Of a stretch of 9,703 nucleotides of DNA, positions 1 to 5,250 are shown piece by piece. The notes below the pieces were generated by a model. The model saw only the letters and a program-made list of their open reading frames with translations, was not told where the DNA came from and did not search any database. The stretch's first letter is position 1, and each line of letters begins with the position of its first letter. The stretch is from contig DATEMG010000497.1 in NCBI GenBank assembly GCA_035275805.1, positions 1 through 9,703 on the forward strand, given 5' to 3'. The position numbers and the translations under genes were made by a program. The stretch is from JAJVID01 sp035275805 (lineage in GTDB: Bacteria; Acidobacteriota; Blastocatellia; RBC074).

Positions 1-221
1 CCTCGCCCTCAGGCAAGATATTCATGACCGACGGCGTGACCCCGGACATTGAAGTCAAACGCGCCGACCTGGCCGAGGTCGCGCCCTCTGATGACGGCAA
101 ACAACAGAACGAAGGCGCTCCTCCGGTCGTAGTCGCTCCTAAGCCGGCTGACGATCTGATGCTGAAGAAAGCCATCGAAGTTCTAACCAGCGGCGCCAAA
201 GCTAAGCGCCGCCCGGCATAA
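1..221 (+). CDS. S41 family C-terminal processing peptidase, 3' end only
   Basis: This is the C-terminal tail of a protein that begins before the window. The frame is open from base 3 and reads SPSGKIFMTDGVTPDIEV, the conserved end of the S41 (CtpA/Prc/tail-specific protease) catalytic domain, where a 'PSG...GVTPDIEV' strand is typical. It is followed by a ~50-residue linker-like tail rich in Pro, Ala and Lys that ends in a basic KAKRRPA. The catalytic Ser/Lys pair and the PDZ domain would lie upstream and cannot be seen. Members are usually exported serine proteases that trim periplasmic or envelope proteins. The internal ATG at 24 is not a plausible start because the family signature runs through it. 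Family call is confident; the precise subtype is unknown. Confidence 0.8.
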   Translation, partial: SPSGKIFMTDGVTPDIEVKRADLAEVAPSDDGKQQNEGAPPVVVAPKPADDLMLKKAIEVLTSGAKAKRRPA

Positions 222-249
222 CGACATTCTCCTCCTCTTCAATCGCTCG

Positions 250-290
250 ATGCGGATCAAGCATTAAGGCTTGATCCGCATTTCTTTTTC
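250..290 (+). terminator. Rho-independent terminator after the S41 peptidase gene
   Basis: A perfect 13-bp stem (250-262 pairing with 269-281) encloses a 6-base loop (attaag) and runs into a T-rich tract, tttctttttc at 281-290. It starts 28 bases after the peptidase stop codon, so it ends that transcript and isolates it from the next gene. Confidence 0.92.
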
Positions 291-349
291 GCGATAGGTT
301 GCCTGACAGCGCCGCAGCGCGGCATGTTGAACTCCGTAGAGTCGCCCGC

Positions 350-382
350 TTGCTTACGCGCGCGGTACTCTTAGGTTACAAT
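350..382 (+). promoter_or_regulatory. Weak candidate promoter for the PQQ-propeller gene
   Basis: A good -10-like hexamer, TACAAT at 377-382, lies about 80 bases before the likely start codon at 461 and after the preceding terminator, so a promoter is expected here. The best -35-like match is TTGCTT at 350-355, but the 21-base spacing is too long for a standard sigma-70 site, so only the -10 element is reasonably supported. Confidence 0.28.
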
Positions 383-460
383 CGGGCGCTGATATTCAAC
401 TCGCGGGGGCGATCCAGACCGCCTTACCGAAAAAGATCACAACAGGTTGCAAGAGTACAA

Positions 461-1702
461 ATGTCGCAAGATAAAACTCGAAACGTCATTTTAGCTTTCA
501 TTCTCCTCGGCCCGGTGTTTCAAAACGCTCCCGGGCAAGATTGGGCGCGATGGCGCGGCGCTAATGGCGATGGCGCCGTCACGGGCTTCACCGCGCCGAA
601 AGCCTGGCCCGATCAATTGAAACAGCGGTGGAAGATCGCCGTCGGCGTCGGCCACTCGTCGCCGCTGGTTGTCGGCGAACGCGTCTACCTGCACGCGCGG
701 CAGGACGAAGATGAAGTCGCCGCCGCCTACGATCTCAAAACCGGTAAAACAATCTGGCGGGACAGCTATCCGGCGCCCTACACGATGAACCCTGCCGCCA
801 CCGGCCACGGCAAAGGCCCGAAATCAACGCCGGTATACAGAGACGGTAAACTTTATACCCTCGGCATCACCGGCGTCCTGTCCTGTTATGACGCGGCGAA
901 AGGCAGGTTGCTCTGGCGGAAGGAATTCAAAGAGTTCAAACCCAATCATCCGCTTTTCGGCGTAGCGACATCGCCCATCGTCGATCGCGGCCTGCTGATC
1001 GTCCACGTAGGCGGCAATGGCGCCGGCGCATTGAAAGCCTTCAGCGCCGCGACTGGCGAAGAGAAATGGAGCTGGAACGACGACGGCCCCGCCTACGCCA
1101 CCCCGATCGTCGTTGAGATCGCCGGCAAACGTCAGATCGTCACCCAGTCGCAGCAGAACATCATTGGAGTCTGGGCTGACAACGGCTCGCTGCTCTGGAA
1201 GATTCCGTTCACGACCGAGTACGTCCAGAACATCGTCACGCCGATCCAATACAAAGACCTGCTGATCTTCTCCGGCATCAACAAAGGCGTCTTCGCCGTG
1301 CGCGTCGGATGGCGCGACAACCATTGGGCGACTGACACCGTCTGGCAGAATAAAGAGGTCTCTATGTATATGAACTCGCCCCTACTCGCGGGCGACCTGC
1401 TCTTCGGAATGTCGCACAAGAACAAAGGCCAATTCTTCTGCCTCGACGCGACGACGGGCAAGACGCTCTGGACGGGCGACCCGCGCCAGGGCGAGAACGC
1501 CGCGATGGTTATAGCGGGCGATACGATCTTCTCGCTGACCAACGACGCTGACCTGATCATTACCAGCGCCGCCGACAAGGGGGCGAAAGCGATCAGGAAA
1601 TACCACGTGGCCGAGAAGCCGACCTGGGCCCACCCGGCGATCGCCGGCAGGAACATTTTGATCAAGGACGAGACGGCTCTGGCGATGTGGGGCCTGGAGT
1701 GA
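461..1702 (+). CDS. Exported PQQ-binding-like beta-propeller repeat protein
   Basis: About 413 residues. The N-terminus looks like a signal peptide: MSQDKTRN, a hydrophobic stretch VILAFILLGPVF (residues 9-20), then a small/polar cleavage region near NAPGQ. The mature part opens with DWARWRGANGDG, a typical start for PQQ-like quinoprotein/BamB-type propellers. It continues with repeated blade motifs of the form 'SPLVVGERVYL...AYDLKTGKTIW', 'STPVYRDGKLYTLG...CYDAAKGRLLW', 'SAATGEEKW' and 'CLDATTGKTLW', about 50-60 residues apart, consistent with a 7-8 bladed propeller. An in-frame TTG at 299 would add 54 basic residues unlike any propeller N-terminus and would hide the signal peptide, so ATG 461 is preferred, although its SD (aagag, 450-454) is weak. 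Quinone-dependent enzyme activity cannot be inferred: many such proteins bind no PQQ and act in substrate binding or outer-membrane assembly. Specific function unknown. Confidence 0.82.
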   Translation: MSQDKTRNVILAFILLGPVFQNAPGQDWARWRGANGDGAVTGFTAPKAWPDQLKQRWKIAVGVGHSSPLVVGERVYLHARQDEDEVAAAYDLKTGKTIWRDSYPAPYTMNPAATGHGKGPKSTPVYRDGKLYTLGITGVLSCYDAAKGRLLWRKEFKEFKPNHPLFGVATSPIVDRGLLIVHVGGNGAGALKAFSAATGEEKWSWNDDGPAYATPIVVEIAGKRQIVTQSQQNIIGVWADNGSLLWKIPFTTEYVQNIVTPIQYKDLLIFSGINKGVFAVRVGWRDNHWATDTVWQNKEVSMYMNSPLLAGDLLFGMSHKNKGQFFCLDATTGKTLWTGDPRQGENAAMVIAGDTIFSLTNDADLIITSAADKGAKAIRKYHVAEKPTWAHPAIAGRNILIKDETALAMWGLE

Positions 1703-1707
1703 TTTGA

Positions 1708-1875
1708 GGCCGTATAGTCATTCTGAATGATTTCGTATACATTCGCCATTACGAGAACTGGCCGGCCGGGCTTTCGACCGACCAGTTTAAAGTGTTGTAC
1801 AAGCTGTGGAGGGAGAGTAAACGCAAGATATCGTATAGAGAAGTTGTTCAGTTCGGCGCCAACGACGCCCCGTAA
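1708..1875 (+). pseudogene. Protein-like reading frame without a normal start (possible gene remnant)
   Basis: After an in-frame TGA at 1705-1707 the frame stays open to TAA at 1873-1875. It gives a peptide of ordinary globular composition, for example LNDFVYIRHYENWPAGL and TDQFKVLYKLWRESKRKISY, rich in aromatic and charged residues. About two thirds of its third codon positions are G or C. There is no ATG, GTG or TTG near its beginning, so as it stands it cannot be translated normally; it would need ATT, CTG or ATA. It could be the 3' remnant of a lost gene or a chance frame. The opposite strand is also open here, which weakens the case. I do not recognise the family. Confidence 0.3.
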
Positions 1876-1919
1876 CAATGAATAACATTCACGTAGAAGC
1901 AAGTAGATTTTGTTTTTTA

Positions 1920-1947
1920 CTTCGTGGTTCTTCGTGTGACTTCGTGG
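1920..1947 (+). repeat. Three 8-bp CTTCGTGK units at exact 10-bp spacing
   Basis: CTTCGTGG (1920-1927), CTTCGTGT (1930-1937) and CTTCGTGG (1940-1947) start exactly 10 bases apart, ending 21 bases before the start codon of the next gene. On the other strand this reads as repeated CCACGAAG. It sits in the leader of the 1969 gene, close to one helical turn per unit, so it could be a binding array or a dispersed intergenic repeat. Confidence 0.6.
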
Positions 1948-1968
1948 ATGTTTTTCTGAGGAGACGAA

Positions 1969-2295
1969 ATGGACAAACATCAAAAGCGAAAACACCTCCT
2001 CAGGTTGATCGAGGAGGCCACGGTCGATTGCTACGACCAGCACGAGCAGCATTCCGGCCTGCTGACGATGATCGCAGAAAGAGTGGAGTGCCCGTTTCAC
2101 GCCAGGATAATCGGCGAAGAGGTCAAGGTCATCGAATTCGCCTGGCCGAAGGGCGGCTACGGACTGCTTGCGGTTTGTGAACACAACGGCAAGCAATACA
2201 AGGTCGACGTCAACTCTCTGGAATGGATTGAACCTTATCCGGAAAGCTTTGAATGGATAGAAGCTCACAGGCTATGGCGCGAGGAACTTCTTTAA
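1969..2295 (+). CDS. Small acidic protein resembling the CcbP calcium-binding family
   Basis: 108 residues, no signal peptide, probably cytoplasmic. The pattern is an N-terminal helix (LLRLIEEATVDCYDQHEQ, residues 10-27), a 'GLLTMIAERVECPFHARIIGEE' segment centred on CPF (41-43), then beta strands EVKVIEFAW, GYGLLAVCEHNG and KQYKVDVNSLEW. This order, with helix, acidic/Gln-rich turn, invariant-looking 'PF.A', then 'V.V....' and a final 'y.vdl..L', matches what I recall of the Pfam calcium-binding family founded on cyanobacterial CcbP, although this protein is less acidic than CcbP. Calcium binding is therefore a family-based guess. The start is fixed by a strong SD, GAGGAG at 1958-1963, 5 bases before the ATG. 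The next gene begins 7 bases after the stop, so the two are probably co-transcribed. Confidence 0.62.
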   Translation: MDKHQKRKHLLRLIEEATVDCYDQHEQHSGLLTMIAERVECPFHARIIGEEVKVIEFAWPKGGYGLLAVCEHNGKQYKVDVNSLEWIEPYPESFEWIEAHRLWREELL

Positions 2296-2302
2296 ATCAA
2301 TA

Positions 2303-3220
2303 ATGGCAATCGAACTCTCGATCCCGCTCTCACATTCGAGTTATCTGCGAACCTTCGCAGCCGAGATAGACGTTCTGGCCGACAACGAGTTGCTCGTGCG
2401 CGGCTCGATGCGCGACCATCGCTTCGCATTCGAACACGTCTGGGGGCTCCGCACGCCGGAGTACGAAATCACCGAAGCCGGCGCGCGCCAGACCGAAGGC
2501 GAATTCGACCCGCGATTGTGCGAGCGGTACGCCGGCGTCAAGGGCGCTCGCGTCGGGCGCGGTTTTTCCAGACGCGTGCTCTCGGCGTTGGGAGACTCGC
2601 CGGGCGCGCAAGAGCATCTGCTGACGGCCATCGAAATGGCCCGCGTCGGACAGCAGGTCTATCAATACACGCCGGAATTCGAGGCCCAATTTCCGTCGAG
2701 CGGCGGGGGCGCGACCGAATCCGCGCGAATTACCTGGATGAAAGACCGCGCTTACATGGGCCTGGCCAACACCTGCTACACCTACCGCGACGAAAGCGAA
2801 GGCCTGTTTGCGAGCAGGGAAGTGCGCTGCGGATTCGGCGCCGAACTGACGCGACCGAAGCCCGGTGACCGGAGCGTCTTCTGGCGAAACAAGCGATTGG
2901 CGATCGAACTGAAATCAGGCGGAAACGGCGAGACGATTTACGCTTGCGAGAGCGCGATGGAAGACAGCATCCATGACATCAGGATCGGTTTCGACCTATC
3001 GAGTGACGGCATGGTCTCGAACGCCCGTAGCAGCGGGGCGAGACTCCCTTATCACGGCATCTGTGAAGACCCGCAACTACGAACGCCAGCGTTGAACGGA
3101 TTGAAAGTGACCGGCGCATTCGTCGGACAGTTCGCCGAACACATCGGCGGGGCGCAAGGCTGCGCGCACCTTTTTGATCTTTCGATTGACGTTTTGAGGC
3201 TCTTCAACTTCAGCAGATAG
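2303..3220 (+). CDS. DUF2889 protein, apparently two tandem copies of the domain
   Basis: 305 residues without signal peptide or membrane segment. The C-terminal third has the DUF2889 hallmarks: AMEDSIHDIRIGFDL (218-232), 'P...GICED' with C254, 'LNGLKVTGAF' (264-273) and 'GGAQGCAHLFDL' with C287 and H289. The N-terminal part carries the same order: RTFAAEIDVL (16-25), 'GSMRDHRFAFEH' (34-45), C73 in 'PRLCERY', 'GVKGARVGRGF' (78-88), and 'GAQEHLLTAIEMARV' (101-115). That suggests an internal duplication in which C73 and H105 match C254 and H289. A ~70-residue segment with 'TWMKDRAYMGLANTCYTYRD' links them. DUF2889 has no established function that I know of. There is no clear SD, and the ATG lies 7 bases after the preceding stop, so translation may depend on the upstream gene. 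Confidence 0.72.
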   Translation: MAIELSIPLSHSSYLRTFAAEIDVLADNELLVRGSMRDHRFAFEHVWGLRTPEYEITEAGARQTEGEFDPRLCERYAGVKGARVGRGFSRRVLSALGDSPGAQEHLLTAIEMARVGQQVYQYTPEFEAQFPSSGGGATESARITWMKDRAYMGLANTCYTYRDESEGLFASREVRCGFGAELTRPKPGDRSVFWRNKRLAIELKSGGNGETIYACESAMEDSIHDIRIGFDLSSDGMVSNARSSGARLPYHGICEDPQLRTPALNGLKVTGAFVGQFAEHIGGAQGCAHLFDLSIDVLRLFNFSR

Positions 3221-3237
3221 CAATCGAGACAGCCCTC

Positions 3238-3360
3238 ATGCCCGATCTGAATTTCGATAAACGCGGCGCGCTTGTGCAAGCGGGGGATGCGCCGCTAAAC
3301 TTCCTCGAATTTGCCAGAATAACCAGACAACGAGCATATCGCGCAGCCAACGGAGATTGA
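3238..3360 (+). CDS. Possible 40-residue ORF, unrecognised
   Basis: ATG at 3238 opens a 40-codon frame ending in TGA at 3358, starting 18 bases after the DUF2889 stop. The product begins MPDLNFDKRGALVQAGDAPL and ends in a basic, Arg/Ala-rich helix-like segment RITRQRAYRAANGD. There is no convincing SD (only gaga about 10 bases upstream), and a strong hairpin lies inside it. It could be a small gene at the end of the operon, a fragment, or chance. I cannot assign a family. Confidence 0.25.
   Translation: MPDLNFDKRGALVQAGDAPLNFLEFARITRQRAYRAANGD
3263..3295 (+). other. Two-tier GC-rich hairpin, no T-tract
   Basis: Outer arms gcggcgc (3263-3269) and gcgccgc (3289-3295) pair perfectly. Inside, gctt (3270-3273) and aagc (3278-3281) close a 4-base loop, gtgc, leaving a one-sided 7-base bulge (3282-3288). 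No T-run follows, so it is not a standard intrinsic terminator. It may be an mRNA 3'-end stabiliser for the 1969-3220 unit or a structured part of the small ORF. The rest of the 3221-3559 spacer shows no further gene or clear signal. Confidence 0.45.
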
Positions 3361-3559
3361 TGGGTTTTGAGCTCGCAGGTTGAACAGCCATCCAGATTTA
3401 ATATTGGTTGATAACTTGTCGAAGCGTTGACCAAACTTTACGAATTGCAGCGACGCATATTGCGCTGACTCTCCTCGATCCGCGTCGATGCGCCATACAA
3501 ATAGTAATCAAAGCCGTTGAAGAAGCTGTAGAAAAAAACATACCAATCGAGGCGCTACT

Positions 3560-4315
3560 ATGAAACCATTAAGAACCTTGATAAGCCTGAGTTGCTTTGC
3601 GGCAATATCATTATTTGCGAGTAACACGCGAGGATCACTCGAAGCCGATACGGCTCTCTTCTCCGCTCCAATACGGGCCGAAGCCGCATTCCAGGAAGGA
3701 AACAAAGGAGGAGACAAGCTGATCTACGCCGACTTCGAGACCGCGAAAGACAACCGTCCAGTCAGTAGTCGCGGGGGACAGGTGATGTTGTATTCCTATC
3801 AAGAGCGAGCGACGATGCCGAGTCGCTATAAAGGCATGCAGGACGCCAATCCTCCAGCGCCCGAATTCGCGAGGCTGAGCAAGGAGAGCCAAAACAGATC
3901 CATCGCCTTCGACTTCGAATTACTGGGGCCGAATGATTACGCCGGAGTCGGCGTTCAGATAGACGGGCAGCCGCTGAAGGATGGAAAACCGGTCGCCGAC
4001 GATGTGAGTGGATTCAAGTATTTTACACTACAGCTTTATGCGACGGGCGTGACTGTAATGGCGGTTCAATTCGACAGCCATGGCAATGGCATCGAGACGA
4101 ACGGTCCTCCAGAATTCCGCTTCAAGGTCTTACCGGGTATGAACACGTATCAGATACGGCTCAATTCCATAAATCAGCCATCGTGGGCTGAACGTAAAGT
4201 CAATCCCAAAGATGTGCTGAAGAAGCTGACCGAGATAAAAATAGTCGCGAGTTGCAATCAATGCGTCCAGACCAAAGGAACGGTTGTCGTTGACAATCTG
4301 GTTTTCCAAAATTAA
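3560..4315 (+). CDS. Exported beta-sandwich protein, CIA30/CBM11-like
   Basis: 251 residues. The N-terminus is a clear signal peptide: MKPLRT, then hydrophobic LISLSCFAAISLFA (7-20), with likely cleavage shortly after residue 22-30. The mature domain runs YADFETAKDNRPVSSRGG (56-73), FDFELLGPNDYAGVGVQI (117-134), 'FKYFTLQLYATG' (152-163), 'PEFRFKVLPGMNTYQIRL' (184-201), 'QPSWA' (206-210) and ends with VVVDNLVFQN (242-251). This alternation of strands, opening with 'DFE' and closing with a 'VDNL.F' strand, is characteristic of the galactose-binding-like jelly roll of CIA30/CBM11-type domains. A CxxC pair (C232, C235) sits before the last strand and could form a disulfide outside the cytoplasm. 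The SD is cgagg (3548-3552), 7 bases before ATG. Ligand unknown; carbohydrate binding is only a possibility. Confidence 0.68.
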   Translation: MKPLRTLISLSCFAAISLFASNTRGSLEADTALFSAPIRAEAAFQEGNKGGDKLIYADFETAKDNRPVSSRGGQVMLYSYQERATMPSRYKGMQDANPPAPEFARLSKESQNRSIAFDFELLGPNDYAGVGVQIDGQPLKDGKPVADDVSGFKYFTLQLYATGVTVMAVQFDSHGNGIETNGPPEFRFKVLPGMNTYQIRLNSINQPSWAERKVNPKDVLKKLTEIKIVASCNQCVQTKGTVVVDNLVFQN

Positions 4316-4328
4316 GCGTGATTGCTGT

Positions 4329-4478
4329 TCAGTACATCTGACCGCCTGCCAGGGCCATCGCGGCGATGATCACATCGGCGTATCTTTTCCTTGTACTGCG
4401 CTTCTGACGCAGCTCAATGAGTTTGTCGACTGAAGGCTGATCGAGATACAAGATGCTGAAGGCGCTCAGAACCGCCTG
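4329..4478 (-). pseudogene. C-terminal remnant of a PIN-domain (VapC-like) toxin
   Basis: Reading leftward from about 4478 to a TGA at 4331-4329, the frame gives 49 codons with FSILYLDQPSVDKLIELRQ and RYADVIIAAMALAGG. The second string closely matches the PIN nuclease motif 'D.iIAA.Al..G', which carries one of the acidic metal ligands (Asp at residue 35 of the fragment). The first fits the strand-helix just before it. The usual end, a '.LvT.n..DF' strand, is replaced by QMY-stop. Upstream, where the first ~80 residues of a toxin should be, lies a piece of sufU sequence instead. So this is a remnant truncated at both ends, and it cannot be an active nuclease. Confidence 0.6.
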
Positions 4479-4488
4479 TGTTCTGTTA

Positions 4489-4523
4489 CGGCGTCGAGGT
4501 CTCCTTTGACCATCCGGTGAAAT
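4489..4523 (-). pseudogene. Short duplicated fragment of sufU
   Basis: These 35 bases match 5400-5434 inside the intact sufU gene at 33 of 35 positions and in the same orientation. Read on the - strand they encode RMVKGDLDA-type sequence, as in SufU residues 93-103; a shorter, gapped similarity extends leftward to about 4478. The flanking sequence does not match sufU, so this is a fragment and not a second gene. It abuts the PIN remnant and lies on the far side of the DUF104-MazF pair from the intact sufU. Confidence 0.8.
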
Positions 4524-4538
4524 CTGACATAGTTATGG

Positions 4539-4550
4539 TAAGCGCGCTTA
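4539..4550. promoter_or_regulatory. 12-bp perfect palindrome upstream of the toxin-antitoxin pair, possible operator
   Basis: TAAGCGCGCTTA is a perfect inverted repeat. Its right half, GCGCTTAA, recurs exactly 60 bases later at 4604-4611, immediately downstream of the -10 hexamer. Palindromes at such promoters commonly bind the antitoxin or toxin-antitoxin complex for autorepression. DUF104 antitoxins are not well known as DNA binders, so this role is a guess. Confidence 0.3.
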
Positions 4551-4594
4551 AAGTTTACAGATGAGCGATTGAGGAAAGGATACCCGCACGGATG

Positions 4595-4603
4595 TGGCAT
4601 AAT
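4595..4603 (+). promoter_or_regulatory. Extended -10 promoter for the DUF104-MazF operon
   Basis: TGGCATAAT fits the extended -10 form (TGn before a TATAAT-like hexamer, here CATAAT at 4598-4603). It lies 47 bases before the antitoxin ATG. No -35 element is found at the usual spacing (TTGAGG at 4569 is 23 bases away), as can be the case for extended -10 promoters. Confidence 0.45.
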
Positions 4604-4635
4604 GCGCTTAATTTGCAAACGGAACCTGAATGCGG

Positions 4636-4641
4636 AAGGAG
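4636..4641 (+). promoter_or_regulatory. Ribosome binding site that sets the antitoxin start
   Basis: AAGGAG lies 9 bases before ATG 4651. It lies downstream of the alternative in-frame ATG at 4630, and so supports the shorter protein. Confidence 0.75.
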
Positions 4642-4650
4642 AATAGTTCA

Positions 4651-4872
4651 ATGACCATATCGGTTGAAGCCATTTACGAAGGAGGCGTATTGCGTCCGCT
4701 CTGGCCACTGGATTTGGCCGAGGGGACGAAAATCGCTGTCCTTTTAGTTGAGCCGACCGCTGCGAAACTGGAAGTAATGCGCGAGGCGATGAATGATCCG
4801 CTATTCCTTGCCGATTTGGAAGAGGTGGCGGAAGACTTCAAGCATGTTGATGCTGAGGGAGAGGCGCAGTGA
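4651..4872 (+). CDS. DUF104 (AF2212-like) family antitoxin
   Basis: 73 residues. The N-terminus TISVEAIYEGGVLRPLWPLD (residues 2-21) followed by LAEGTKIAVLL is the DUF104/AF2212-like signature: a short beta-hairpin 'yegGvlrPl.pl.l.eG..v'. The C-terminal half is acidic and helical (EVMREAMNDPLFLADLEEVAEDF), as expected for the tail that binds and neutralises a toxin. The start at 4651 is chosen from the AAGGAG site. The stop codon overlaps the GTG start of the mazF-type gene (GTGA, 4869-4872), so the pair is translationally coupled. DUF104 proteins are predicted antitoxins, often listed next to PIN-domain toxins; here the partner is MazF-type. Confidence 0.85.
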   Translation: MTISVEAIYEGGVLRPLWPLDLAEGTKIAVLLVEPTAAKLEVMREAMNDPLFLADLEEVAEDFKHVDAEGEAQ

Positions 4873-5222
4873 GCGTTGAACGTTGGAGCGTATGGCAAGC
4901 GAATTTGGATCCGGTTGTCGGTTCTGAGCAGGGCAAAACGCGCCCAGTCCTTGTCATAAGCGAAACCACGCTCAATGACATTTTGCCGGTAGTCAACGTT
5001 CTTCCACTAACTTCGCGTAAACCTGGTCGGCGCGTCTATCCTAACGAAGCTTTGCTTCCCGCCGGCGCAGCCGGGTTGACGGCGGATTCGCTCGTCTTGC
5101 GCTATCAAATCAGAACTCTCGATATACAGCGACTGTCGCGTTTGTACGGCAAGCTGGATGACACAACCCGACAGGAAGAGATATTAGCCGCGCTGTGTTT
5201 TCAACTCGGCATCGCGCGATAA
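4869..5222 (+). CDS. MazF/PemK family endoribonuclease toxin
   Basis: 117 residues, the usual size for the family. It has the conserved N-terminal strand WSVWQANLDPVVGSEQGKTR, then PVLVIS, with Arg25 in 'GKTRPVLVIS' and Thr48 in 'LPLTS', the two positions that are catalytic in characterised MazF enzymes. The later part includes 'GLTADSLVLRYQIRTLDIQRL', the typical 'G....S.v...qi..id..RL' core, and ends in a helix. It should cut single-stranded mRNA at a short specific motif when its antitoxin is degraded; the target motif cannot be read from the sequence. It starts at GTG 4869, overlapping the antitoxin stop by 4 bases, behind a purine-rich gagggagagg. It ends 16 bases from the stop of convergent sufU, with no clear terminator in between. 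All key residues are present, so it looks functional. Confidence 0.92.
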   Translation: MSVERWSVWQANLDPVVGSEQGKTRPVLVISETTLNDILPVVNVLPLTSRKPGRRVYPNEALLPAGAAGLTADSLVLRYQIRTLDIQRLSRLYGKLDDTTRQEEILAALCFQLGIAR

Positions 5223-5223
5223 C

Positions 5224-5250
5224 AATTTTAAAATCCAGTCAATCCTGTCT
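5224..5250 (-). repeat. Repeat-like sequence covering the end of sufU
   Basis: On the - strand this reads agacaggattgactggattt followed by taaaatt, with the unit 'GGATT' recurring 9 bases apart and a perfect 10-bp palindrome (attttaaaat, 5225-5234). It resembles the CAGGATTnACAGGATTTT-type strings I have seen between genes in many environmental bacterial genomes. It supplies the last codons and the stop of sufU. Confidence 0.35.

Noticed and set aside
299..460. TTG-initiated 54-residue extension of the propeller protein
   Set aside because: It is very basic, unlike the family, and would bury the signal peptide that begins at ATG 461.
1718..1730. tcatt-ctg-aatga inverted repeat after the propeller gene as a terminator
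   Set aside because: A 5-bp, A/T-rich stem with no T-run is not convincing.
1878..2180. 100-codon + strand frame starting at ATG 1878
   Set aside because: Out of frame with the CcbP-like gene, which has a strong SD and a family-like sequence; this frame gives Arg-rich low-quality protein.
1132..2268. 378-codon open frame on the - strand spanning the propeller gene, spacer and CcbP-like gene
   Set aside because: It runs antisense through two well-supported genes with their own start signals, and its product shows no family signature.
4466..4708. 80-codon open frame on the - strand across the toxin-antitoxin promoter
   Set aside because: Only its last ~18 codons make sense and those come from the sufU fragment; the rest lies over the promoter, leader and start of the antitoxin gene.
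5225..5234. Palindrome attttaaaat between the convergent mazF and sufU stops as a bidirectional terminator
   Set aside because: The stem is only A/T pairs without a loop, too weak to terminate transcription.
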